Source: Candidatus Limnocylindrales bacterium
Lineage (GTDB): Bacteria > Moduliflexota > Moduliflexia > Moduliflexales > JAUQPW01
Length of the DNA: 64,000 nucleotides
Direction: 5' to 3'
Assembly (NCBI GenBank): GCA_035559535.1
Contig: DATMBG010000032.1
Span: 83,040 to 147,039, forward strand
Made by a program: the position numbers and the translations under genes. The notes under the pieces are model-generated. The model was not told the origin of the DNA and did not search any database. It was given only the letters and a program-made list of their open reading frames with translations. This document shows, in pieces, positions 53,808-63,353 of this stretch. Position 1 is the first letter of the stretch. Each line of letters starts with the position of its first letter.

Positions 53808-53880
53808 GGAAAAAATCTGAAGAAGTCCCACCTATTAGCAATTTAACCCCTGACACTAACAGTCTATGAATGACCCGGGG

Positions 53881-54777
53881 TTAGGAGGAAGGGTGGGGTT
53901 GGGTTTTCCATCTGTTATGAACCCAAAACCACTGATCGGGGTATCGACGAATATACTCCTCTAAAACTTGGGTCATAGTGGCCGTGTTTAGCCGGATATC
54001 CCGTTGAATATCTCCTGTTCGTTGCAATGGGACCTCTTTCTCAATATAAAGGGTATGTTCATCCAATCCAGTTCTGATGATAAACATAGGCACAATGGGT
54101 GCCTGATATTTTAAAGCCAGCAGAGCGACCACCGGGGTGGTACAGGCCGGTTTACCGAAAAAATCTACAAACACCCCGGCCTCTTTAGAGGTATTCTGAT
54201 CTATCAAGATGCCCAGGGATTCTTTATTTTTTAAGACCTTCATCATATCCCTGAGGCTTTTTCTACTTGTTAAGAGGGTATGTCCGAAGCGAGTTCGAAG
54301 GGCGGAGGCCCATTGATCCAGAAGGGGATTATCCAAAGGTCGTACAACCAGGGTTGCAAAATACCCATGTGCAGCCAGAGCCGCCGCCATCAGTTCCCAA
54401 TTCCCAAAATGACCCGTATAAACGATAACCCCACGGCCTTTATCCCGTGCCTTTAAATAGTTTTCCAGGCCTATGAGGGTTACTTTTGTTTTAAGATAAG
54501 TTTTATCGAGTTTTGAAAGACGGATTGTCTCTATCAGGGATTTACCCAGATTCCGACAGGCAGACCGGGCAATAGCGGACCGTTCTGAGGGAGAGTACGT
54601 GGTTCCAAAGGCAATCTCCAGGTTTTTTAAGGCAATCTGTCTCCGCCGCCTACCCAACGCATAGAATATTTCCCCCAGAAACTCTCCCATCTTTAAAGAA
54701 AGCGTAGGGGGAAGATAATAAAAACCTCGGGTAAGGCTATAAATCAAGAGGAATTCTATATAGTGCCTGATGCGCAT
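53881..54777 (-). CDS. Lysophospholipid/lipid A acyltransferase, LpxL/HtrB family
   Basis: This 298-residue LpxL-type acyltransferase has the catalytic HX4E in TGHFGNWE (H123, E128), an N-terminal membrane anchor and a typical HNRWKTQP C-terminus (WVHNRWK). It adds a secondary acyl chain to lipid A. It lies 33 nt after lpxK, forming a lipid A sub-operon, and shows the cell makes LPS. Confidence 0.9.
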   Translation of the reverse strand: MRIRHYIEFLLIYSLTRGFYYLPPTLSLKMGEFLGEIFYALGRRRRQIALKNLEIAFGTTYSPSERSAIARSACRNLGKSLIETIRLSKLDKTYLKTKVTLIGLENYLKARDKGRGVIVYTGHFGNWELMAAALAAHGYFATLVVRPLDNPLLDQWASALRTRFGHTLLTSRKSLRDMMKVLKNKESLGILIDQNTSKEAGVFVDFFGKPACTTPVVALLALKYQAPIVPMFIIRTGLDEHTLYIEKEVPLQRTGDIQRDIRLNTATMTQVLEEYIRRYPDQWFWVHNRWKTQPHPSS

Positions 54778-54810
54778 TTTTCTTTCGATTTTAGAAAATT
54801 GACTTTCCCT

Positions 54811-55920
54811 CTACCAATTTAATCGATTGATTAAAAATTGCTGAAACTCCTCATTTCCCTGGATTTGTAATCGAATACTCAGCACATAGAATAGATCGGT
54901 CCGGGGTTTGAATCCTTCCATACGGACCTCATCTTTTTCTGTTGTTATGACATAATCTACCTGAAGTGTCAAAGCTAAATCTTCGATCCTTTTCAATTCC
55001 CTTACAGAATAGGGATGGTGATCCGGGAATTCCAGGAAACGGAGGGGTGAGAGACCCACTTTTCTCAAAGAATTGAGGAAAGAGGAAGGGTTTCCAATTC
55101 CTGAGAAGGCAAGAATTTTTCGGGCCGTTGGGGAAGGTAACTTTACTTCCAGGGAATCTTGAAATTTTCTGAGGGTCGAAGGCTGGTAAAAGCCAGTCCA
55201 GATAGGGGCATGGGGATTTAAAGCCCGAAGGGTGTGACGGAGTTCTTCAACGGAGCTTACCTCGTCGCTCCGGGTTATTAAAAACAGATCGGCTCGACTT
55301 AAATTTTTAACAGGTTCCCTTAAAAATCCCCTGGGAATCAGAGATCCTCCTCCAAAAGGGTTGGTGGCATCTATCAAAACAATATCCAGATCCCGTTCTA
55401 ATTGGAGATGTTGAAAGCCATCATCCAGGATGAAGGCATCGAGATGAAAATTTTTAAGGGCTTCCCTGCCGGCCTCGAATCGATTCGGTCCTATCATAAC
55501 CGGCGTCTCTTTTAGTTTACGGGCCAGCATAGCTGGTTCATCTCCGATTTTTCGAAAGGAAGTTTTGGAGTCTCCTATAGAAATGCCCTTGAGTCGTCGA
55601 CCATAACCCCTGCTTAAAATGGCCGTTTTTTTACCCAGGGTAGAAAAAACATGGACCAGGACCTCCACAAGGGGAGTTTTTCCGGTCCCCCCAAGGGTTA
55701 TATTTCCTACACTAATTACCTTGCAGGGGAGCCTTTGGCTTTTTAAAAAGCGGGTTTTATACAAAAGAGCCCGCCCCTGGATCAGGAATTTGTAAACCCA
55801 GGAGAGAAAGGTAAGGAAATAAAGAAAAACTTGAACCGGGAATCCCGGAGAAGGGGCCTTGAGAATAGAAAAGTATCTCGTCAATAGAAACTTCCTGATC
55901 TTCCAGAACACGAACGACAT
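54811..55920 (-). CDS. lpxK: Tetraacyldisaccharide 4'-kinase
   Basis: This 369-residue kinase has an N-terminal membrane helix and a P-loop GGTGKTP (77-83, VGNITLGGTGKTPLV), ILDDGFQHLQL and VITTEKDEVR motifs. It phosphorylates the lipid A precursor at the 4' position. It lies 8 nt after the preceding unknown gene and is followed by the lpxL-type gene. Confidence 0.94.
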   Translation of the reverse strand: MSFVFWKIRKFLLTRYFSILKAPSPGFPVQVFLYFLTFLSWVYKFLIQGRALLYKTRFLKSQRLPCKVISVGNITLGGTGKTPLVEVLVHVFSTLGKKTAILSRGYGRRLKGISIGDSKTSFRKIGDEPAMLARKLKETPVMIGPNRFEAGREALKNFHLDAFILDDGFQHLQLERDLDIVLIDATNPFGGGSLIPRGFLREPVKNLSRADLFLITRSDEVSSVEELRHTLRALNPHAPIWTGFYQPSTLRKFQDSLEVKLPSPTARKILAFSGIGNPSSFLNSLRKVGLSPLRFLEFPDHHPYSVRELKRIEDLALTLQVDYVITTEKDEVRMEGFKPRTDLFYVLSIRLQIQGNEEFQQFLINRLNW

Positions 55921-55928
55921 AACCCCGA

Positions 55929-56681
55929 TTAAATATGTCCATCCTGGTAGGAGTCTCCCATACTACTTTCCATTAATTTTAAAAGCTGTTCTTTGGTAAC
56001 CTGTTTGCGTTCCCTCATCACATACTGGCCGTATTCCCATTTGTAAATTCCCAGCATATATTCGCTCCAGTGGTAGCGACTGGCTGATAAAATCTCTACA
56101 TTTCCATCCTTATCCAGGTCACTCAGCCAGATACCCTCATCGGCCGTTAAAAACTCTGTCAAGTACTGGGGATTGTTATACCTGAAACGAGTAAAGTATT
56201 CTCCGTTGAGGGTTTTGTAGGTCTTTCCATCAAATAAAACTGCATCCAGGTAGGTTCGATGGGCTCCGGAGGTTGTAAAGAGCATGATTTCGAGAACTCC
56301 TTCTGGATTCAGACCCTTTATGAAAAGATTTTCATAATTTTTTCCAAAGGTCGGAACCTTCCAGACCCAAAACAAATGAAACTTTCCTCTTCTCACTTCG
56401 CTGCGCCGTAAAGCCCCCCACCAAATCTGACCAGTAGAATCCCTTAGGGTTTGCAGTTGCTTAAAAACTACGATGATATCCCGGTTAACAAAATCTACCT
56501 GTTCCAGAACGGAGTTAGGAGGAAGAAATGCTTGAATGGCCGATGAGTCCGGTGAAGATTGGCCCCAGGCTATGGGAGCTCCTGGTAGGATGAAAAGTCC
56601 CTTTTCAGATCCCTGATCCGGATAAATAGATAACAAAATGCCGGTAATCGCAATATAAAGAAAAGCTTTGTGTACTTCCAT
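55929..56681 (-). CDS. Exported protein of unknown function with EF-hand-like turn
   Basis: This 250-residue protein begins with a hydrophobic stretch (FLYIAITGILLSIYP), probably a signal peptide or membrane anchor. The middle is beta-rich (VLEQVDFVNRDIIVVFKQLQ, WGALRRSE, FHLFWVWKVP). A DLDKDGNVEI turn near residue 195 looks like an FG-GAP or EF-hand-type Ca2+ loop. The ending (MRERKQVTKEQLLKLMES) is helical. I do not recognise the family. It lies 8 nt upstream of lpxK in one operon with lpxK and the lpxL-type gene, so an envelope function is plausible. Confidence 0.6.
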   Translation of the reverse strand: MEVHKAFLYIAITGILLSIYPDQGSEKGLFILPGAPIAWGQSSPDSSAIQAFLPPNSVLEQVDFVNRDIIVVFKQLQTLRDSTGQIWWGALRRSEVRRGKFHLFWVWKVPTFGKNYENLFIKGLNPEGVLEIMLFTTSGAHRTYLDAVLFDGKTYKTLNGEYFTRFRYNNPQYLTEFLTADEGIWLSDLDKDGNVEILSASRYHWSEYMLGIYKWEYGQYVMRERKQVTKEQLLKLMESSMGDSYQDGHI

Positions 56682-56779
56682 AGATCTATACGGCAGGGGT
56701 CAGCTTCTTAAAACTGTCCCACCCGGGACGGTGATCTGTTACCGGGTTGGATCCGGGTTCCAGGTCACCTCCACGAAGA

Positions 56780-57502
56780 TTAAAAGAAGAAAAGAAATCC
56801 GAAGTTGATATTAAACCCACCCAAATCCAAGTCGGTCATCGGTGTATCTGCGGTGACGATGTGGTACTGGACTTCACCCATAAAAGCGGTCCCGGGGCTT
56901 ATGGGAGCAACAAATCCCCCTAAAAAGTGGAACCCAACTTCGGTTCCGTTATCCACCTCCGGGGAAAGGAGAGGAACGGTCGAACCGACTACAGAAGTTT
57001 TATCCACATTCCAGGGATAGAGTCCGATTCCACTTCCCAGATAAGGTTTGAAGGAAACTCCAGAGAAAACATATTTGAGGGAAAGCAGAATCGGAACAAT
57101 GGTTAATTTGATATCAGAAGGAGCCAGGGAGGGGGGGGGCGTCGTACTTCCTTTGTAATATCCGATACTGGGCGTTAGATATAAGTTAGGGGCCAGGCTC
57201 AAATCCAATTCTGCTCCAAAAAAAATATCGTTAAAATCACTCTTATCAAGACCCTGAAACCCTTCATCTGCACTGGGGATGAAATAACCGAGTTTAAGAC
57301 CCAGTGCGTTTGGAAGTTGAGTCCTTCGCGGATAACGTGGATAGCGAGGAGGTTGGAGAGAGTCCGGTTTACTCAAATCCAGGGGGGGTATTTCTTGTAC
57401 AGTCTGTGGATTTTGTTTTTGGATCGGCTGCTGGGCTAAAGAATAAGTCGAGGAAAAAATAAATCCAAAAAGAACAAGGAAGATAAATAACTGTTTTTTC
57501 AT
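56780..57502 (-). CDS. Outer-membrane beta-barrel protein
   Basis: This 240-residue protein has a signal peptide (ends SLAQQ), a Pro-rich linker and about eight beta strands (LGLKLGYFIPSA, AELDLSLAPNLYLTPSIGYYKG, LSLKYVFSGVSFKPYLGSGIG, FHFLGGFVAPI). It ends in an aromatic FGFLFFF as required for barrel insertion. It resembles OmpW or OMP_b-brl families. It lies 98 nt upstream of the exported unknown protein on the same strand. Confidence 0.8.
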   Translation of the reverse strand: MKKQLFIFLVLFGFIFSSTYSLAQQPIQKQNPQTVQEIPPLDLSKPDSLQPPRYPRYPRRTQLPNALGLKLGYFIPSADEGFQGLDKSDFNDIFFGAELDLSLAPNLYLTPSIGYYKGSTTPPPSLAPSDIKLTIVPILLSLKYVFSGVSFKPYLGSGIGLYPWNVDKTSVVGSTVPLLSPEVDNGTEVGFHFLGGFVAPISPGTAFMGEVQYHIVTADTPMTDLDLGGFNINFGFLFFF

Positions 57503-57809
57503 AGATCTTCTGCAGCTAAAACCCTTAATGACAGCCAGGGAAAAGCTGCTTTCTTGATAGGTTCACTTCCAAGATACCGATTAAAAAGATCAGTTCATTT
57601 TTCGTTTTCTATTGATTTCCCCATAACTGATCTATAATATAAATCATGTATATTTCCTTTGCACGGGGAATACCTTCTAGGAAAAGAATAAATTAAAGGG
57701 GTGAAAAAATAGAAGAAAAAGAAAAGAATGGAGAGATTGAGGGAATAAGCCCTGTCCTTTCATTCTTCTTCCATTCTTTGGTTTGTTTTTTTCCTTAAAT
57801 AAGAAGCCT

Positions 57810-58139
57810 ATGGATGCCAAACAGCTTGAAAGAATGACCATCCTCGAGCTCCGGGAGGAGGCCCGTAAGTTTCCGGATATTCAAGGAGTCAGTGGAATGA
57901 AAAAAGAGGATTTGCTTAGAATTCTCAAGGAGAAATACGGAATTAAGGATACGGGGCCCAAGGAAGATCTGGCTTATAAACAGCAACTTAAAGCAAAAAT
58001 TCGGAAACTTAAAGCTGAGAGGGATCAGGCACTTCAAGCCAAAGATGCGGCAAAGGTGAAACAGTTAAGAAAGTTAATTAAGCGGCTAAAACGAAAAACA
58101 AGAAAAATTGCGGAAAAAACAAAGGCTACTGCCGCCTAA
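57810..58139 (+). CDS. Small basic protein with Rho_N/SAP-like domain
   Basis: Starting at ATG 57810 (109 residues; the frame extends 27 nt up to a TTG), the first 45 residues form a Rho_N or SAP-type helix-extended-helix (LERMTILELREEARKFPDI, MKKEDLLRILKEKYGI). A long, very basic helix follows (LKAKIRKLKAERDQALQAKD, LRKLIKRLKRKTRKIAE). It likely binds DNA or RNA. The gap before it (57503-57809) carries a purine-rich then pyrimidine-rich stretch that could pair (57710-57780). No operon partner. Confidence 0.75.
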   Translation: MDAKQLERMTILELREEARKFPDIQGVSGMKKEDLLRILKEKYGIKDTGPKEDLAYKQQLKAKIRKLKAERDQALQAKDAAKVKQLRKLIKRLKRKTRKIAEKTKATAA

Positions 58140-58313
58140 GGGGAAGGAATAGAACCGGAAGATGAAGCTGGGTTCAGATTCTGTTTGCAGGTGATTCAGG
58201 GTCTCATACTTTACGTTTTAAATTTGCCAGGCAGTTTATGGGGTAGGGGGGGGATAGCCCCGGAGGTTTTTAAAGATTCTGTATCCATGAAGTAAGTGAA
58301 AGAAGAAATACTT

Positions 58314-58385
58314 CTCCTGCCCCCTCCAAGGGGGATTTAGTGAGGAGTAAGGTTTTGTGAGTCCCCCTTTGAGGGGGCAGAGGAG
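58314..58385. repeat. Palindrome of the GGGGGCAGAGGAG type
   Basis: The arms 58314-58335 and 58362-58385 pair at about 22 positions (CTCCTGCCCCCTC, and GAGGGGGCAGAGGAG). It lies in the gap 58140-58590 after the basic-protein gene. I see nothing else in that gap. Confidence 0.65.
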
Positions 58386-58590
58386 CATTTAAAGAGAAAA
58401 AGATTACACCTACCAAAAGGATACCGACTTGTCTTTAAATGTTTCACGGGATGTAGGGCTAACTTTTGCCAGATATAAACCTATTTTTTTTTGCCTATTC
58501 TTAACAACTTATATGATAGGGAAAAACACGTTGCTATCCGCGCGATGCGCAATTCATTGCACTTTTCTAACCTTCTGAGTGAAGAGGTTT

Positions 58591-58752
58591 TCAATCCCCC
58601 CACTCTTCTTCCTCTTCAAGAGCAATATCCAATTCAAGTGGTACATCGCTGATAACTTCCAACTCAATGCCACATTCCGGGCAATAGACGATATCGCCCT
58701 TTTCTACATCGGACATATTGATTTCTGCTTCGCATTGTGGACAGATAGCCAT
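58591..58752 (-). CDS. lysW: LysW-family amino-group carrier protein
   Basis: This 53-residue protein has two zinc-binding pairs (CPQC and CPEC) and the acidic C-terminus EEEEEWGD. The pattern (MAICPQCEAEI, GDIVYCPECG, ELEV) matches LysW, the carrier used for lysine or arginine synthesis, to whose C-terminal Glu an amino acid is attached. Here the last residue is Asp, not the usual Glu. AAGGAGG lies at ideal distance. It lies 34 nt after ruvX. lysX and other partners are not in the window. Confidence 0.85.
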   Translation of the reverse strand: MAICPQCEAEINMSDVEKGDIVYCPECGIELEVISDVPLELDIALEEEEEWGD

Positions 58753-58786
58753 ATTTCTACCTCCTTTTTCGAACTTTTCAGATATT

Positions 58787-59224
58787 TTAATTTGCCGGAT
58801 CTAACTTCCCCATCTTTTTAAAATCCAGATAACCTTGCAAAATAAGGGCCGCAGCGATTTTATCGACAACCTTTTTTCTTTTTTTAGGGTGAACTTCGGC
58901 TTCTTCCAGCACACGATCCGCAGCTATTGTCGTAAGTCGCTCGTCCCAGGTTCGTACAGGCAGTTTAAAATACTTTTTCAGTCTTGCTATAAAGTTAAGT
59001 ATTTCCTCTGCCTGCTCTCCTAAAGAATTATTCATGTTTCGAGGAAGTCCCACTACAATTTCACCTATCTGATATCGATCTATTACATGGGATAAAGCCT
59101 GAAAATCCTTCTTTAAACTTTTTCTCTGAATAGTTCCTACTCCTTGAGCCGTTAAATGTAATACATCACTTACGGCTATCCCAATGGTCTTGCTTCCAAC
59201 ATCCAGTCCTAAAATTCTATATAT
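58787..59224 (-). CDS. ruvX: Putative pre-16S rRNA nuclease / Holliday-junction resolvase-like, start codon unclear
   Basis: The protein (about 145 residues from 59224) has the full YqgF/RuvX pattern: LGLDVGSKTIGIAVSD, IVVGLPRNMNNSLGEQA, VRTWDERLTT and a final DKIAAALILQGYL. The conserved N-terminus extends upstream of the GTG at 59053. Between the first conserved residues and the stop at about 59241 there is no ATG, GTG or TTG. AAGGAG lies just before AACATATATAGAATT, so an ATA (59224) or ATT codon may be the start. It processes 16S rRNA 5' ends. lysW follows. Confidence 0.85.
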   Translation of the reverse strand: MYRILGLDVGSKTIGIAVSDVLHLTAQGVGTIQRKSLKKDFQALSHVIDRYQIGEIVVGLPRNMNNSLGEQAEEILNFIARLKKYFKLPVRTWDERLTTIAADRVLEEAEVHPKKRKKVVDKIAAALILQGYLDFKKMGKLDPAN

Positions 59225-59414
59225 GTTCTCCTTAATCTTCTAAACCTCCCTCTTTCTCCGACTGTCTGGGCAAGGGTCTTTAGCGATGAATTAAGTTAAA
59301 CCTGAGTCCTCGATTTGTCAAGGCTTTTTAAGCATTGGAAGATTTATGGCTTCAAGAAACCTGGCATAAATTTTTGAACTATCTTAGGTTAAGTCTACAA
59401 TTCTAAGAACCCTT

Positions 59415-61409
59415 TTATTTTAGCCGTAAAAAGGAATCAGGAAAGAAAGTCTTCTGAGATTGTAATTGAGAAGTTCCGGTTGGAAAGGTGTAGCGATATA
59501 ATCCGTTTCCTGCCGTTCCTACATAGATAGTCTCTGAATTTACTACATGGACGGTCATAGTTTCAATTTCCCTGTCAGGTCCAAAATCTAATCTTACTTT
59601 TTCCCAGGTTAAGCCATCGTCTTGACTTCGGTAGATCTGATGGCCTGTCTCTTCCACTACATAAAGAACCCCTGGAGAGATAGGATCGACGGCGATCCTT
59701 TTAATACCCGGGTTATCGGATCGGATGGGAATGGCTTTCCATTCAAATCCACCGTTTGAGCTTTTAAACAACCCCTTTGAAGTCCCCACAAAAAGGACCT
59801 GAGGATCATCGGGTTTTAGAGCCACAGCCTGTATTTTCTGGTTTCCGAGAACCCTGGTAGGTAATTTCTTCCACTTGAGTCCGCCATCCAGGCTTCGATA
59901 GAGACCACCTCCTGTACCGGCGTAGAGGATTTTTGGATTTAGCGGGTTTATTTCTATGGCATACAGGCGTTTTCCTTGCAGTTCGAGTTGTGACCATTCT
60001 TTTCCTCCTGACGTGCTTTTAAACAACCCGTGCGGAGTTCCAGCATAGACAACTTCAGATTGGTAAGGGTCTACCGCCAGGGTTGTAATCCGCTCCCGGC
60101 CTAAAATTCCAGGACTTTTAGTCCAGCTTTCTCCACCGTTGGTAGTTTTAAACACACCGGCCCAGGTTCCGGCGTAGATGGTCGAAGGATTCAGCAGATT
60201 CGTAGCCAGGACTTCAACATTGAAGTTAGTGAGACCCCGGGTCATTTTTTTCCAATGGATACCCCCATCTTTACTCTGGAAAACGCCACCGAAATTCCTT
60301 CCGTTCAAGGTTCCCACATAAATAATTTGAGGATTATGGGGGCTCTGAATCAGGGTTCGAATATGGGTATTGGTAATACCCCGGTTTGTTTCCATCCAGG
60401 TGAGACCTCCATCTTCGCTTTTAATAACAGCCCCATTTTCAATCCCTACATATATTTTTTTGTTATTGCGGGGATGAATTACAATAGACCAGACGATAAG
60501 GGAGTCTTCGGTGATCAATTGCCAGGTAGCCCCGGCATCGGTACTCTTAAAGAGTCCTCCTACGGTCCCGGCATAAAGGACTTTAGGATCCTGGGGATCC
60601 AAGGCAATGGACTGAACCCGAATAGTGGTAAGTCCTTCTTTTTTAGAAAATTTCCTCCATACTTTTCCCCCATTGGGGGTTTTAAAGATCCCGTTGCAGG
60701 TAGCTGCATAGAGGGTATTTGGAGACCTGGTATCTATAAGTAGAGAAAAAACATCCGAGTCCAGATCCATCCCAACCGGGATAAGGGACCAGCTTATCCC
60801 GCCATTGGTACTTTTATAAACCCGCCGCCAACTTCCGGCATATAGGATCTGGGGGTTTTCAGGGTCGATGGCCAGGGATTCGATATGGATATTCTCCAGT
60901 CCTCGATTCGAACAAACCCAGGTAATCCCCGCATCGGTACTCTTATAAACCCCATTCAAAGTTCCGGCATACATAATATCTGGAAGAGAGGGATCGAAAG
61001 CCAATACGCGGACATCTACATTCTGAAGGCCGGATCCAATCCGCTTCCAGGTCTTTCCAGCATCCGGACTCTTAAAGAGCCCTCCCTTATTCCATAACCC
61101 CCAGGTCCCTGCATAGATAATTTTAGGATTCCAGGGATGAAGGACCAGGGTCTTAATGGCAATACCCTTTTCGCCCAGGCCGGGTTGGAGTCTCACCCAC
61201 CATTTCCCTTCATTTTCACTTTTATAAATTTGTCCATCATTGGTTCCAGCATAGAGGATATGGGGATTCTTAGGATCCAAAGCCAGGGCAGTTACATCAC
61301 CACCAAAAGGCCCTAAAGCGATCCACTCGTCGGCTCCTGGTTTAGAAAAACCATCAGAAGAAAGGTAAAAGACCCACAGAAAAGAAATAAGAATTATTCG
61401 TATGGTCAT
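59415..61409 (-). CDS. Exported beta-propeller protein with 13 Asp-box repeats
   Basis: This 664-residue protein has a signal peptide (ends near GFSKPGADE) and 13 repeats of about 45 residues, each with the Asp-box core (KSTDAGITW, KSTNGGISW, KSEDGGLTW and similar) and DPxNPxxLYAGT between them. This fold is that of sortilin/Vps10- or YCF48-type beta-propellers. Such proteins bind glycans or assemble membrane complexes. It lies 12 nt after the OmpA-family gene, in the same operon, so it probably works at the outer membrane or outside the cell. Confidence 0.85.
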   Translation of the reverse strand: MTIRIILISFLWVFYLSSDGFSKPGADEWIALGPFGGDVTALALDPKNPHILYAGTNDGQIYKSENEGKWWVRLQPGLGEKGIAIKTLVLHPWNPKIIYAGTWGLWNKGGLFKSPDAGKTWKRIGSGLQNVDVRVLAFDPSLPDIMYAGTLNGVYKSTDAGITWVCSNRGLENIHIESLAIDPENPQILYAGSWRRVYKSTNGGISWSLIPVGMDLDSDVFSLLIDTRSPNTLYAATCNGIFKTPNGGKVWRKFSKKEGLTTIRVQSIALDPQDPKVLYAGTVGGLFKSTDAGATWQLITEDSLIVWSIVIHPRNNKKIYVGIENGAVIKSEDGGLTWMETNRGITNTHIRTLIQSPHNPQIIYVGTLNGRNFGGVFQSKDGGIHWKKMTRGLTNFNVEVLATNLLNPSTIYAGTWAGVFKTTNGGESWTKSPGILGRERITTLAVDPYQSEVVYAGTPHGLFKSTSGGKEWSQLELQGKRLYAIEINPLNPKILYAGTGGGLYRSLDGGLKWKKLPTRVLGNQKIQAVALKPDDPQVLFVGTSKGLFKSSNGGFEWKAIPIRSDNPGIKRIAVDPISPGVLYVVEETGHQIYRSQDDGLTWEKVRLDFGPDREIETMTVHVVNSETIYVGTAGNGLYRYTFPTGTSQLQSQKTFFPDSFLRLK

Positions 61410-61421
61410 GGCCTAATGGGC

Positions 61422-63068
61422 TTATTTTATCAGTCTATAAATTTCTACCCGTCGATTTTGCCTGCGACCTTCTTCGGTGTCATTAGATGCGATGGCTCTG
61501 GTCGAACCCAAAGATTCTATCCGGATTCGCCGGGGTTCAATACCGTGACGCGTAATTAAATAACTTTTTACACTTTCTGCTCTTCTTAAACCCATCCGCT
61601 TATTTGCAGTCTCGCTTCCGGCGGAGTCGGTATGCCCTTCAATGAGAATATCCTGATCCGGGAACTTTTTAAGGACTATGGCAATATTATCCAGGGCGGC
61701 CTTAGCCAGGTTATTTAACCGGGCGCTTCCCTTGTCAAAGGGAAGTTTGCCTTCCAGGATCCTTTCACATCTGACAACAATGGTTCGGCTTTGGGTAACG
61801 GGGCATTGGGCGTCGCTTACGGTAACGGTAAGGGTATAAGTGATCGAAGGACCTCCGATAGTTCTGCAATCCGGGGCAGTCCAGATGACTTCCCCTCCGC
61901 TCCCCACGATTTCGCCACCAGTAGCAGTCCACTGATAGGTTAAGGGGTTATTGTCAGCATCGGTTGCCTTTGCAGAAATCTTAATTCTCTCGTTTCCCGG
62001 GATTTCGGAAGCACTCAAGGCAACTTCGGTGATCTCGGGGCATCGATTCACTATGGGAGGTTCTACAGGAATAACCTGCGTGGGTGGAGGAGCTGGTGTT
62101 GGGGGAGGTACCTGGGCAATCCGGGTATCCGACTTTCGCATAAAAGAGTAGGTAAGTCCGCCGAAAACTCTCCAGTTTGGAGCTTCGGGTACGGCATTTT
62201 CATTTACAAGTTTAAACCCACCCCCGCCGGTTAAGACAAAACTCTCACTTAATCCCAGGTGAATACCTACATTGAGCTGACCGGGATTATCTACTTTATC
62301 CTCGACGGGTATCCCCAACAGATTAACAACCTGATCTTCTTCCTCACTTCCAAATTCATGTAAAAAGGTTGCCTCTGCAAACAAATTGACCTTGTTCCCT
62401 CCTGCCAGGGAAAAATCTAAACCGGCTCCATAAACCAGAGAATCCTGGAGACTACGAAGTAAGGGATTGGGATCCCCTGCCTTATATCCAGAAATGAAAA
62501 AGCCAACGTTGCCATAAAGGTTTAGGGGGCCAACATGCTTGGTGAGGATTCCACCCAGGGTATAATCAGTACTTCCACTTCCCAGCCCGATTTTCTCATC
62601 CCCATTGGGAAAAGAAACCAGGCCGTAAAGGGCAATAGCCGGAATACCACCGGTTTCGTTGAGGATCCGATATTTGCCCGAGACGGTTATATCCCCAATC
62701 CCACTCTCAGAAAATTCAGGAGTTCCATGGGTAGCAGGAAGAAATAAATCCAGGGCAGGTACAGACACACCTATTTGAAATCGGGGTATAAGACCCAGGG
62801 CGGCTCCCAACCTTACTTCAGTTAACTCAGGTTTACGTGGATCTTCAGGCAGGTCAAGCCGGGAATAATCCACATAAACCCCTATAGAAAACTCCCAGGG
62901 AGCCGGAGTCTCCGTACCAAACAGTGTATATAAACCGGAAAGCCCAAATTTGGTTGGTACCTCCCGATTACTTTCTTTTGTCGTTGCCGCAAATGTACCG
63001 CAAGAACCAATCCACACTAGGACAATTAAACTCAGAATGACAGACACCACAACATATTTTTTCTCCAT
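61422..63068 (-). CDS. OmpA-family outer-membrane protein with barrel and Ig-like domain
   Basis: This 548-residue protein has a signal peptide, an N-terminal barrel of about 280 residues (RFQIGVSVPALDLFLP, LNLYGNVGFFISGY, LNVGIHLGLSESFVLTGG), a Pro-rich linker (PPPTPAPPPTQV), an Ig/PKD-like domain (ADADNNPLTYQWTA-type, seen as DADNNPLTYQW), and a C-terminal OmpA domain (ILIEGHTDSAGSE, RIESLGSTRAI, RRQNRRVEI) that binds peptidoglycan. AAAGGAGG precedes the ATG. It anchors the outer membrane to the wall and leads the operon with the beta-propeller. Confidence 0.9.
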   Translation of the reverse strand: MEKKYVVVSVILSLIVLVWIGSCGTFAATTKESNREVPTKFGLSGLYTLFGTETPAPWEFSIGVYVDYSRLDLPEDPRKPELTEVRLGAALGLIPRFQIGVSVPALDLFLPATHGTPEFSESGIGDITVSGKYRILNETGGIPAIALYGLVSFPNGDEKIGLGSGSTDYTLGGILTKHVGPLNLYGNVGFFISGYKAGDPNPLLRSLQDSLVYGAGLDFSLAGGNKVNLFAEATFLHEFGSEEEDQVVNLLGIPVEDKVDNPGQLNVGIHLGLSESFVLTGGGGFKLVNENAVPEAPNWRVFGGLTYSFMRKSDTRIAQVPPPTPAPPPTQVIPVEPPIVNRCPEITEVALSASEIPGNERIKISAKATDADNNPLTYQWTATGGEIVGSGGEVIWTAPDCRTIGGPSITYTLTVTVSDAQCPVTQSRTIVVRCERILEGKLPFDKGSARLNNLAKAALDNIAIVLKKFPDQDILIEGHTDSAGSETANKRMGLRRAESVKSYLITRHGIEPRRIRIESLGSTRAIASNDTEEGRRQNRRVEIYRLIK

Positions 63069-63353
63069 GAAAACCTCCTTTGGTAAAACTTTAAAGTACT
63101 TTTCCCCTTTCGCAAACTCCCTCCACCCTGTCTAAACTTATTAAAGATAACCAACGGCAGGTCAAATAAAAACAAAACTGCGCCTGCTATCTACCATTGA
63201 TATGAAAACTTTTCAAGAGAAAAATAAAGTTATATACGTTTATTTAAGCATTATTTTTGACGGTTGTTAGTTACGAGGATTAAATGAGGATTAAATTAGG
63301 TGTAGAAGATCTTAGGAGCACGGGCATCCTACCTGCTATTTTTAAAAGGATTT

